Positions 1 through 5,256 of a stretch of 6,102 nucleotides of DNA are shown one piece after another. The stretch is taken from NCBI GenBank assembly GCA_965369635.1, contig CBDURC010000188.1:1-6102 (forward strand). The letters run 5' to 3'. The position numbers and the translations under genes are program-made. This DNA is from UBA3071 sp965369635. Its GTDB lineage: Bacteria; Chloroflexota; Anaerolineae; UBA3071. The notes under the pieces were generated by a model. It had not been told where the DNA came from. It searched no databases and saw only the letters and a list, made by a program, of their open reading frames with translations. The stretch's first letter is position 1, and the number at the start of each line of letters is the position of its first letter.

Positions 1-72
1 CCCTCTCCCTGCTTTGAGTGCCCCCTTTCGTCCATTTCGAACTGCTCTGCTACTCCCTATCCTGCCAGATTC

Positions 73-101
73 AGAATTGCTGAGTTGAGGGCAGCAATTC
101 T
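73..101. repeat. perfect 10-bp inverted repeat (hairpin)
   Basis: AGAATTGCTG at 73-82 is matched exactly by its reverse complement CAGCAATTCT at 92-101, with a 9-base loop. It is followed by a broken rather than continuous T stretch, so it is not a textbook intrinsic terminator, although it could end a gene lying left of the window. The same 10-mer recurs at 234-243, which links this hairpin to the larger inverted repeat 92-105/230-243. Confidence 0.6.
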
Positions 102-243
102 CAATTTAACGATTCTAGTGGGACGGTGGTACCAATTCACCCCAAGATTCGCTTTTGCCTCCCACCAGGTGGCAGGAAACAGGCGTCTTGGGGGACAGCA
201 CCCCGTGCGGGTGAACATAAGCGGGCCATATTGAGAATTGCTG
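92..243. repeat. 152-bp element bounded by 14-bp inverted repeats, with nested inner repeats
   Basis: Bases 92-105 and 230-243 are perfect inverted repeats of 14 bp (15 of 16 if extended two bases inward). Inside lie further nested arms: TTCACCC 136-142 with GGGTGAA 209-215, and CCCCAAGA 140-147 with TCTTGGGG 186-193. The whole could fold into one long branched hairpin. It could be a small non-autonomous mobile element or repeat, or a structured RNA. No transposase is present and I see no clear target-site duplication. Confidence 0.45.
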
Positions 244-258
244 AACGCAGATTGGGTC

Positions 259-275
259 GGGTGCCTACAGCACCC
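259..275. repeat. small perfect hairpin
   Basis: GGGTGC (259-264) and GCACCC (270-275) form a perfect 6-bp stem around a 5-base loop. No T tract follows, so an intrinsic terminator is unlikely. It lies about 50 bases upstream of the def -35 box, so it could be a protein site or simply part of the repeat-rich region. Confidence 0.35.
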
Positions 276-327
276 ATTGACCAGTACTTGGCAGTTGATG
301 ATCTTGGCGTGTGGCTACTTCTGCTGT

Positions 328-356
328 TTGACAGAGGAACTCGCTTTGATTATAAT
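328..356 (+). promoter_or_regulatory. def promoter, perfect sigma-70 type consensus
   Basis: TTGACA at 328-333 and TATAAT at 351-356 are both exact consensus hexamers, separated by the optimal 17 bases. Transcription should start near 363, leaving a leader of about 25 bases before the def ATG at 389. A promoter this close to consensus suggests strong, largely constitutive transcription, which suits a housekeeping gene. It may also drive the downstream nitroreductase, since no clear terminator follows def. Confidence 0.85.
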
Positions 357-378
357 CTACCCACTCAATCTACGGGAT

Positions 379-383
379 GGGGA
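379..383 (+). promoter_or_regulatory. ribosome binding site that decides the def start
   Basis: GGGGA lies five bases before ATG 389. The in-frame ATG at 377 overlaps the region before this site, has only a weak CGGG in front of it, and would lie about 14 bases from the predicted transcript start. The site therefore favours 389. Confidence 0.55.
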
Positions 384-388
384 CAAGC

Positions 389-922
389 ATGGCTATTCGT
401 ACTGTTTTGACCCTGGTGCATCCGGCCCTGCGGCAGAAGGCTAAGAAGGTGCGCACCTTCGGCCCACCGCTGCAGAGGCTGACAGACGATATGCTAGAGA
501 CGATGCGCGACGAGCCGGGCATTGGCCTGGCGGCAAACCAGGTGGGCGTGCTGCAGCGTGTCATCGTCGTCGAGTTACCCAAGGACAACGATGAGCCACG
601 AAGCGGCAAGACCTATGCCGTGGTCAATCCCAAGATCGTCAAGGCCAGTCGAGAGCAAGAGGAAATGGAAGAGGGCTGCCTCTCGGTTCCCGGCCTGGTG
701 GGAGATGTCTGGCGGTCGGTGGAAGTCACCGTCAAAGGGCGGAATGTCAAAGGCAAGCCCATCCGCATCAAGGCATGTGACCTACTGGCCCGCGTTTTCC
801 AACACGAGATTGACCATCTGAACGGCGTCCTGTTCATTGATCGCGTCGAAAGCCCCGACAATATCCGCCGCATCGTGCGGCCAGAGGAGACGGAGCAGGA
901 GACGGCGCACGCGTTGATCTAA
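389..922 (+). CDS. def: peptide deformylase
   Basis: Removes the formyl group from the N-terminal methionine of new proteins in the cytoplasm, using a bound metal ion (usually Fe2+). All three family motifs are present. Numbered from ATG 389 they are GIGLAANQ at 44-51, EGCLS at 95-99 and HEIDH at 139-143. Metal ligands are Cys97, His139 and His143; the catalytic Glu is 140. At 177 residues the length is normal, with an acidic tail typical of non-essential C-terminal variation. An in-frame ATG at 377 would add four residues, but ribosome binding site and promoter spacing favour 389. No fmt (methionyl-tRNA formyltransferase) gene follows, unlike in many bacteria. The next gene is a nitroreductase 130 bases downstream. 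A perfect consensus promoter stands immediately upstream. Identification is secure. Confidence 0.97.
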   Translation: MAIRTVLTLVHPALRQKAKKVRTFGPPLQRLTDDMLETMRDEPGIGLAANQVGVLQRVIVVELPKDNDEPRSGKTYAVVNPKIVKASREQEEMEEGCLSVPGLVGDVWRSVEVTVKGRNVKGKPIRIKACDLLARVFQHEIDHLNGVLFIDRVESPDNIRRIVRPEETEQETAHALI

Positions 923-934
923 ACAGGAGCTCTC

Positions 935-983
935 CGTTTCACGTTTCACGTTTCAAGTTCGGGGTTCGGAGTTCGGCGTTGAA
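935..983. repeat. seven in-phase tandem heptads (NGTT core)
   Basis: Forty-nine bases divide exactly into seven 7-base units: CGTTTCA three times, then AGTTCGG, GGTTCGG, AGTTCGG and CGTTGAA. GTT is constant at unit positions 2-4. The array starts 12 bases after the def stop codon. Period 7 is not a coding period, and the array lies between genes. Confidence 0.85.
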
Positions 984-1003
984 TACAGAACCTCGAACTC
1001 CCC

Positions 1004-1041
1004 TTGTCTACTTGTCTACTTGTTTCCTTGTTCACGTTTAC
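1004..1041. repeat. tandem octads (TTGTCTAC) before the nitroreductase
   Basis: Units of 8 bases run TTGTCTAC, TTGTCTAC, TTGTTTCC and TTGTTCAC, followed by a 6-base remnant GTTTAC. The next TTG begins the segment carrying the nitroreductase ribosome binding site. The TCTAC core and period 8 also occur in the array at 4201-4255. Confidence 0.8.
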
Positions 1042-1043
1042 TT

Positions 1044-1047
1044 GGAG
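1044..1047 (+). promoter_or_regulatory. ribosome binding site that decides the nitroreductase start
   Basis: GGAG lies five bases before ATG 1053. The upstream in-frame ATG at 1020 sits inside the octad array with no purine-rich site before it. Confidence 0.65.
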
Positions 1048-1052
1048 CAATC

Positions 1053-1607
1053 ATGGACTTCTACGAAACCATCCGACGTCGGCGCAGTGTGCGCAAGTAC
1101 AGCACCCAATCGGTGCCCGAAGAGGCGATCACCCGTTGCCTGGAAGCAGCGCGGCTGGCACCCTCCTGGCGCAATGGCCAGCCGTGGCGCTTCATCGTCG
1201 TGCGTGATCGGGAGACCATCCAGCGGTTGGTGAGGGCCAACCGGCTGAGAGGCGTTGTGAATCTGTGGCTGAAAGATGTTCCGGTAGTGATCGTAGCCTG
1301 CGCTGAGGCCCGCGCGAGTGGCGACAAGGGCGATCAGCCCTACTACCTGGTGGATGTGGCCATCGCATTGGAGCATGCCGTCCTGGCAGCTACGGCTGAA
1401 GGATTGGGTACCTGCTGGATCGGCGGCTTCAGCGAGGACAAGGTACGGGACGTGTTGGGCATCCCCGACCACATCCGCGTGGTGGCCATGACGCCGCTAG
1501 GTTATCCTGCCGATGGAAAGGGATTGTACGATAGACTGGCGGCCGTAGGGAAGCGGCACTGGCATCGCAAGCCGCTGTCGGAGATTGTACGTTACGAGAA
1601 GTGGTGA
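1053..1607 (+). CDS. nitroreductase family flavoprotein
   Basis: Probable FMN-dependent NAD(P)H oxidoreductase of the short nitroreductase family, cytoplasmic; the natural substrate cannot be read from sequence. From ATG 1053 it has 184 residues. The N-terminal FMN-phosphate-binding stretch RRRRSVRKY is at 8-16, the APSWRNGQPW segment at 36-45 and GLGTCWIGGF at 117-126; all are typical of the family. An open frame begins earlier at 1020, but its 11 extra residues are encoded by octad repeats. The GGAG before 1053 and the family's usual MDFY-like N terminus favour 1053. It follows def on the same strand with 130 bases of repeats and no clear terminator between, so read-through from the def promoter is possible. 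It converges on the glycosyltransferase gene. A paralogue lies at the right edge of the window. Confidence 0.9.
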   Translation: MDFYETIRRRRSVRKYSTQSVPEEAITRCLEAARLAPSWRNGQPWRFIVVRDRETIQRLVRANRLRGVVNLWLKDVPVVIVACAEARASGDKGDQPYYLVDVAIALEHAVLAATAEGLGTCWIGGFSEDKVRDVLGIPDHIRVVAMTPLGYPADGKGLYDRLAAVGKRHWHRKPLSEIVRYEKW

Positions 1608-1615
1608 GCCAGACT

Positions 1616-1658
1616 GTAAAACGTAAAAAGGGGTCACGCTTTACGCATTACGTTTTAC
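1616..1658. terminator. candidate bidirectional terminator between convergent genes
   Basis: An 11-bp perfect inverted repeat, GTAAAACGTAA (1616-1626) and TTACGTTTTAC (1648-1658), spans the junction of the two convergent genes with a 21-base loop. The stem is AT-rich and lacks a GC-rich base followed by a clean U tract, though A- and T-rich runs lie on either side. Its right arm overlaps the end of the glycosyltransferase gene. A role as terminator is inferred from position and symmetry. Confidence 0.4.
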
Positions 1659-1664
1659 GTCGTA
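1637..1664. repeat. tandem heptads overlapping the end of the glycosyltransferase gene
   Basis: Four 7-base units, CGCTTTA, CGCATTA, CGTTTTA and CGTCGTA, resemble the CGTTTCA units at 935-955. The last three units (1644-1664) encode the final seven residues of the minus-strand glycosyltransferase, YDVKRNA, and its TAA stop lies in the first unit. The array therefore extends into coding sequence. Confidence 0.7.
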
Positions 1665-2402
1665 GAACCCCCGCCAGCCGTTACGCCGCACCTGCCACAG
1701 CTCGCCCAGCATGCGTAGCGAGTCCTTCACCGGGCTGATACGGCTCCCTTTCCCGTAGTACCAGTTGACCGGCACCTCCACAATGCGATGGCCCCAGCGC
1801 CGGGCGATAAACAAGACCTCCACATCGAAACCCCAGCCGCTCATCACCTGCACACTGAAGATGGCACGGGCCGCCTGCCGGTTGAAGCACTTGAAACCGC
1901 ACTGGGTGTCCTTGATTCCGGGCACGACGATCAACTGAGCGATGAAGTTGTAGACGCGCCCCATCAGGTGACGGTAGAACGGTTCGTTATACCGCCTGGC
2001 CCCTGGCGCTTCCCGCGAGGCGATGGCCACATCGTATTCGCTGATCTGCGGGGGCAGGAACTTGGCTATCTCCTCTATGGGTACCGCTAGGTCCGTATCG
2101 CAGACGTAGAGGTACGCTCCCCGTCCTGCCAGCATCCCCATTTTGACCGCGGCGCCCTTCCCTTGCGGACTGTGCAGTACTCGAATGTAGGCAAAGCGGG
2201 CGGCAAACGACTCGGCGATCTCGGTAGTACGATCAGTGCTGCCGTTTTCCACCACCAGCACCTCGGCAGCGTAGGACTGCTGGTCGAGATAGGCAGTGAT
2301 CTGCTCCAGCGTGCCGGGCAGCCGCTGCTCCTCGTTCCAAGCAGGGATGACGATGGTCACAAAGGGCCCGTCTGGCAATGGGGTGATTGAGTCTGAGCTC
2401 AT
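1641..2402 (-). CDS. family 2 glycosyltransferase, dolichyl/polyprenyl-phosphate glucosyltransferase-like (ALG5-like)
   Basis: Probably transfers a sugar from a nucleotide sugar to a polyprenyl phosphate at the inner face of the membrane, as ALG5-type enzymes do; donor and acceptor are inferred. The 253 residues form one GT-A domain: IVIPAWNEEQRL at about 17-28, ENGSTDRT at 52-59, GKGAAVK at 81-87, the metal-binding DTDL (Asp102, Asp104), DTQCGFKCF at 165-173 and GWGFDVEVL at 189-197. These are characteristic of the ALG5/polyprenyl-phosphate group. No transmembrane segment is evident, unlike eukaryotic ALG5 with its N-terminal anchor. The ATG at 2402 has no clear ribosome binding site. It is last in a four-gene minus-strand run, 61 bases after DUF92. 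The final seven codons are made of heptad repeats, which suggests an extended or replaced C-terminal tip. Confidence 0.88.
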   Translation of the reverse strand: MSSDSITPLPDGPFVTIVIPAWNEEQRLPGTLEQITAYLDQQSYAAEVLVVENGSTDRTTEIAESFAARFAYIRVLHSPQGKGAAVKMGMLAGRGAYLYVCDTDLAVPIEEIAKFLPPQISEYDVAIASREAPGARRYNEPFYRHLMGRVYNFIAQLIVVPGIKDTQCGFKCFNRQAARAIFSVQVMSGWGFDVEVLFIARRWGHRIVEVPVNWYYGKGSRISPVKDSLRMLGELWQVRRNGWRGFYDVKRNA

Positions 2403-2463
2403 GGTCTTGGGTGAGCGCTGATCGGATATCAGTGATTGGGTGCTGGATGATATTGACTGTGGG

Positions 2464-3315
2464 CTAGGTGAGAAAAGGCTGGGCGAGCAGAGCAGCGATC
2501 AGGCTGGCAGCGACGGAACTTATGAAGTTTACTGCATCATTGTTGAGCCACGGCCAACCGCGTTGCGGCGTGGCAGCGTGACCGCAACGATGTTGGCGGC
2601 TCTCGGTTTCTTTCTGGCAATGCTCGCAGAAGTAGATACGCTGCACGGTGGCCCCCAGCAGGCTATCGAGCATGGCCCCCACCAGCCCGGCCACGCTCAC
2701 CACCGGCAGCACAAACCAGTCCGACAGATGCCAATGGCCAGCGGTGACCAGCGAAGCGCCTTGGATGAACACGAAGGTGCAGACAGCAAGGAAGCCGCTC
2801 CCGGCCAATGCAGCCAGTGTGCCGCTCCGCGTGATCGCCCCCGACGTGCCCACGTACACCCGCTGGCCGGTGGTGATCAGCCGCGGCGCTTCCGGCGAGA
2901 GCACGCCCAATTCCGTGGCCCAGGTATCGCCGTTCACCGCGGCCATGGCTCCAAAGTAGCCCAGCGCCAGCATTGGGTACCAAGTGCTGTCCCTTCCCAC
3001 GAGCGCGACAGCCAAAGCCAATAGCGCCCCCCACCCACCGTTGGCCAGCGTCTGCCCCAGGTCTCGCCGGTATCCCTTCTCGAACTTCTCCGCCAGATGT
3101 CTTTTATGCGCGGCGCGGTAGTGTGATAGCGCGCTGGAACTGATGAAGAAGGCGATAAGCACCATCCCCCAGACCACACCGCCTAGACCGAAGATCACCG
3201 TGCCAGTGATCACTGCCCCCAGCACGCCGCTGGCGGAAAGCGCCCCTCGCCAATAGCCCAGGCCGCCGATGGCTGCGCTGATCACAAGGCCCAACAGCAA
3301 ACGCTGCACATCCAT
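2464..3315 (-). CDS. DUF92/TMEM19 family integral membrane protein
   Basis: A 283-residue polytopic membrane protein of the DUF92 family. The plant member VTE6 is a phytyl-phosphate kinase, so action on an isoprenoid phosphate is possible, but the substrate here is unknown. Family segments visible: LSASGVLGAVITG at 27-39, FFISSSALSHYR at 56-67, LGQTLANGGWGALLAL at 86-101, NGDTWATELGVLS at 128-140, GTSGAIT at 156-162, GAMLDSLLGATVQ at 213-225 and WLNNDAVNF at 256-264. Near the C terminus a CxxC pair (Cys230, Cys233) followed by Cys244-Gly-His246 looks like a small metal-binding knuckle, seen in several bacterial family members. An open frame extends 21 residues upstream, but the ATG at 3315 shares its A with the TGA stop of the preceding gene (TGATG), implying translational coupling, and the upstream residues lack family similarity. 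Confidence 0.9.
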   Translation of the reverse strand: MDVQRLLLGLVISAAIGGLGYWRGALSASGVLGAVITGTVIFGLGGVVWGMVLIAFFISSSALSHYRAAHKRHLAEKFEKGYRRDLGQTLANGGWGALLALAVALVGRDSTWYPMLALGYFGAMAAVNGDTWATELGVLSPEAPRLITTGQRVYVGTSGAITRSGTLAALAGSGFLAVCTFVFIQGASLVTAGHWHLSDWFVLPVVSVAGLVGAMLDSLLGATVQRIYFCEHCQKETESRQHRCGHAATPQRGWPWLNNDAVNFISSVAASLIAALLAQPFLT

Positions 3316-4202
3316 CAGCCGATCAGTCCCCACAGCGCCAGCCCAGCGATGACCTGCACGGCTATCGCTCCGCCCCACAGCAGATAGGCCGCCAACCTCT
3401 GGCGTCGGTAGATCACACCGCCCCAGACAGCGTTGATTCCCCAGGCCAGCAAGCCGATGAGCGGCAGCAGGAAAAGCCCCTGGCGCGGCCCAATGCGGTC
3501 CGGCTGACCAGCGGCGTCGAAGTGCAAGGGTACGCTCTCAGGCAGAACCGGGAAGCGGAAAGCCAGGAAGCCAAAGAGGGCCAGGCAAAGCAACAGGCCT
3601 GCCAGCAGCAATCCTTGCCCTACGCGGTCTTGCCAAAAAAGCCAGCGCCACAGGCGAGGCCACGTGGGCTCCGTGGGCAGGGTTCGGGCCGGGCCCATCA
3701 GATGCCGCTCCTGCAAGGCTTCCAGGAAATGCTCCTGCTCGGCCGGGGAGATGCCGTACACCATCCTGGGAGTAACGAGCAGCAGTTGCTCCGCAGGCGG
3801 TCGCGTGGCATAAGAGAGCAACTGGCCCAACGGACTCTCGCTGCGTGTGGCAGCGTAGGGGCCGGGCCAGGGCCACCGACGCGGTCTCTCCGACAACAAC
3901 CCCCCGCGCACGATGCGCTCGATCTGCCCCATGGGCACTGCCCGGCGCATCGGTCCCCAGACGATGGTCACGCCGTCACGGTCTACCCGGTACTCCAGGC
4001 TGAAGCAGCCCCAGGTGCGGTAGGCCAGATACAGCAGCAGCGGCAGGCTGAGCAGAACCAGCAAGCCTAAGATGAAGGACGTGCCGCTGATGGGCCGGCT
4101 CAGCAGAAAACGCAACAGCAGCGCATCCACTGCCAGCAGCACCAGGCAGCTCAGCAAGCCATACCAGCCCTGCCGAGAGCATAAGGGTTTGAGAGTCACC
4201 AA
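3315..4202 (-). CDS. membrane protein with bacterial PH-like domain and DUF1648 segment
   Basis: A 295-residue membrane protein of unknown function. Hydrophobic stretches at about 14-33 and 42-60 form an N-terminal hairpin. A soluble PH-like region at about 64-165 follows, including YRVDRDGVTIVWGP and the ending YGISPAEQEHFLEALQ. Then come a hydrophobic segment at about 195-215, a DUF1648-type motif at 220-239 (PESVPLHFDAAGQPDRIG) and two more hydrophobic segments at about 243-265 and 270-292. No ATG start is available: the options are TTG 4202 or GTG 4199, both at the edge of the octad array, whose complement supplies a GGTAGG-like ribosome site. It follows ilvE by 41 bases of repeats, and its stop overlaps the DUF92 start by one base, so it is likely co-expressed with DUF92. 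A membrane-associated accessory role is a guess; the domain calls are fairly firm. Confidence 0.8.
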   Translation of the reverse strand: MVTLKPLCSRQGWYGLLSCLVLLAVDALLLRFLLSRPISGTSFILGLLVLLSLPLLLYLAYRTWGCFSLEYRVDRDGVTIVWGPMRRAVPMGQIERIVRGGLLSERPRRWPWPGPYAATRSESPLGQLLSYATRPPAEQLLLVTPRMVYGISPAEQEHFLEALQERHLMGPARTLPTEPTWPRLWRWLFWQDRVGQGLLLAGLLLCLALFGFLAFRFPVLPESVPLHFDAAGQPDRIGPRQGLFLLPLIGLLAWGINAVWGGVIYRRQRLAAYLLWGGAIAVQVIAGLALWGLIG

Positions 4203-4255
4203 TCTACCAACCTACCAATCTACCAATTTGCCAATCTACCGGTCTACCGGCTACC
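4201..4255. repeat. tandem octads (AATCTACC) filling the gap between ilvE and the PH/DUF1648 gene
   Basis: Seven units run AATCTACC, AACCTACC, AATCTACC, AATTTGCC, AATCTACC, GGTCTACC and a 7-base GGCTACC. On the coding (minus) strand the unit reads GGTAGATT and contains TAG. The ilvE stop codon (4244-4246) lies in a unit, and the last three ilvE residues (Gly-Ser-Arg) also come from the array. The other end touches the start codon of the next gene. Apart from these edges, the 41-base gap is entirely repeat. Confidence 0.85.
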
Positions 4256-5170
4256 AGCATACACCGGCGTGCACCAGTGGCGATACGTCGCCACATCGCC
4301 TCGCACGACGGAGAAGTACAACTCCCGCAGTCGCTTCACCACCGGGCCAATGCACCCGTCGCCCACGGGCCGATGCTCCACCTCGACGATGGCCGCAATC
4401 TGCACCCCCGTGCCGCAGAAGAAGGCGTCCTCGGCGATGTAGATCTCGCTGCGGTCAATGCTGCGTTCCACCGTCTCCATGCCCAGTTCCTCGCGGGCAA
4501 GCTCCATGATCGTGGCCCGGGTGATTCCCTCCAGGATGTTGGAGGTCACAGGCGGGGTGATGAGTAGACCTTCTCGCACCATGAAGAAGTTCTCGGCGCT
4601 GCCTTCGGAGATGTGTCCCGTCTGGGTCAGCACGAGCGCCTCATCGAAGCCGCTCAGCACCGCCTCGGTCTTGGCCAGCGCGGAGTTGATATAGGCCCCC
4701 GTGATCTTAGCACGGGCGGGGACGGCATTATCGTCGATCCGCCGCCAGGACGAGATGCACACCCTGGCTCCCTCCTCGTTCTCGATGTAGCGCCCGAAGG
4801 GAACGGCGAAGATGGCGAAGCCGTCGTGCAAGTCGTGCAGCCGGACGCCGACCAACTCGTCGGCCTTGTAGGCCAGAGGACGGATGTAGGTATCCTGGCG
4901 GTAGCCCTCCTTGCGCAGCAGTTCCACCGTGATCTCGCCCATCTCCTCCACGCTGTGGGGTATCCCCATGTGCAAGATGCGGGCCGAGCGGTGCATCCGC
5001 TCGTAGTGCTCCTTCATGCGGAAGAGGTAGAGCTGCTCCTCGGCCTCGTTCCAATAGGCCCGAATACCCTCGAAGCAGCCGGTGCCATAGTTGAAGGCAT
5101 GGGTCATGATGCTGACCTTGGCCTGTTCGATGGGCACGATGTGGCCACCGAAGAACGCGTACTTAGGCAT
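4244..5170 (-). CDS. ilvE: branched-chain amino acid aminotransferase (class IV, PLP)
   Basis: Pyridoxal-phosphate enzyme that interconverts leucine, isoleucine and valine with their 2-oxo acids, the last step of their synthesis, in the cytoplasm. At 308 residues it matches the usual length of about 300-310. Visible features are FEGIRAY at 33-39, the PLP lysine Lys155 in ARAKITGAY, EGSAENFF at 189-196 (Glu189 contacting the PLP ring nitrogen), LEGITR at 213-218 and CGTGVQI at 252-258. That last segment has Gln where the common GTAAE form has Glu. The start at ATG 5170 is set by a strong AAGGAGG site in a hairpin loop. It heads a minus-strand run of four genes but has no other branched-chain synthesis gene beside it. 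The C-terminal Gly-Ser-Arg and stop come from octad repeats. Substrate preference among class IV enzymes is not certain from sequence, but IlvE is by far the best fit. Confidence 0.95.
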   Translation of the reverse strand: MPKYAFFGGHIVPIEQAKVSIMTHAFNYGTGCFEGIRAYWNEAEEQLYLFRMKEHYERMHRSARILHMGIPHSVEEMGEITVELLRKEGYRQDTYIRPLAYKADELVGVRLHDLHDGFAIFAVPFGRYIENEEGARVCISSWRRIDDNAVPARAKITGAYINSALAKTEAVLSGFDEALVLTQTGHISEGSAENFFMVREGLLITPPVTSNILEGITRATIMELAREELGMETVERSIDRSEIYIAEDAFFCGTGVQIAAIVEVEHRPVGDGCIGPVVKRLRELYFSVVRGDVATYRHWCTPVYAGSR

Positions 5171-5188
5171 CGTAACCTCCTTGTTACG
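5171..5188 (-). promoter_or_regulatory. ilvE ribosome binding site in a hairpin loop
   Basis: On the coding strand CGTAAC, AAGGAG and GTTACG follow one another directly before the ATG. The outer two are perfect 6-bp inverted repeats, so the core of an excellent Shine-Dalgarno sequence (AAGGAGG) sits in a 6-base loop with its last G in the stem. The site fixes the ilvE start. The hairpin may display or partly mask the site, and could respond to temperature or to a bound factor. Confidence 0.7.
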
Positions 5189-5190
5189 GT

Positions 5191-5252
5191 CAGATGCGAT
5201 CTGCTCTTACGTGAACGGACAGGGTCAGCACGTGACTCCGGTGCCAGTGCTG
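5191..5252 (-). promoter_or_regulatory. structured ilvE leader with T-box-core-like element
   Basis: Two inverted repeats lie upstream of the ribosome-site hairpin: CAGAT/ATCTG (5191-5195 and 5199-5203, 3-base loop) and CAGCAC/GTGCTG (5226-5231 and 5247-5252). Within the second, read on the coding strand, CAGCAC is followed directly by TGGCACC (5246-5240), which matches the TGGNACC bulge of T-box antiterminators, and GTGCTG closes the helix. I cannot make out a T-box stem I or specifier loop upstream, so a true T-box is unproven. Confidence 0.3.
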
Positions 5253-5256
5253 CATG

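Larger units (their letters stand above)
1..388. other. noncoding region upstream of def, with nested inverted repeats
   Basis: I see no convincing gene here. Open frames crossing the stretch show no recognisable motif, and the plus-strand ones run through the def promoter and into def. The first ~70 bases are pyrimidine-rich and show nothing I can name. From 73 to 275 the sequence is dense in inverted repeats (listed separately). The last 60 bases hold the def promoter and ribosome binding site. No rRNA or tRNA signature is visible. Confidence 0.6.

Noticed and set aside
73..101. Intrinsic terminator of a gene left of the window.
   Set aside because: The stem is good, but the following bases lack a continuous T tract and no coding sequence ending before it can be recognised, so it is kept only as an inverted repeat.
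120..133. GGTGGTACC upstream of def resembles the core of a T-box riboswitch.
   Set aside because: The GCG that normally follows is absent, no matching closing helix or terminator is clear, def is not a usual T-box target, and the strong promoter at 328-356 would start the def transcript downstream of it.
377..388. ATG 377 as the def start.
   Set aside because: It leaves too short a leader from the predicted transcript start and has no good ribosome binding site; GGGGA at 379-383 serves ATG 389.
126..410. A 94-residue plus-strand open frame upstream of def.
   Set aside because: It runs through the def promoter, ribosome site and start, has no recognisable motif or ribosome binding site, and its middle is made of inverted-repeat DNA.
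935..1041. CRISPR array.
   Set aside because: Units are 7 or 8 bases with no spacers between them, so these are simple tandem repeats.
2440..3024. A 194-residue plus-strand open frame opposite the DUF92 gene.
   Set aside because: It is the antisense shadow of a gene with clear family motifs, and its own translation is low-complexity and motif-free.
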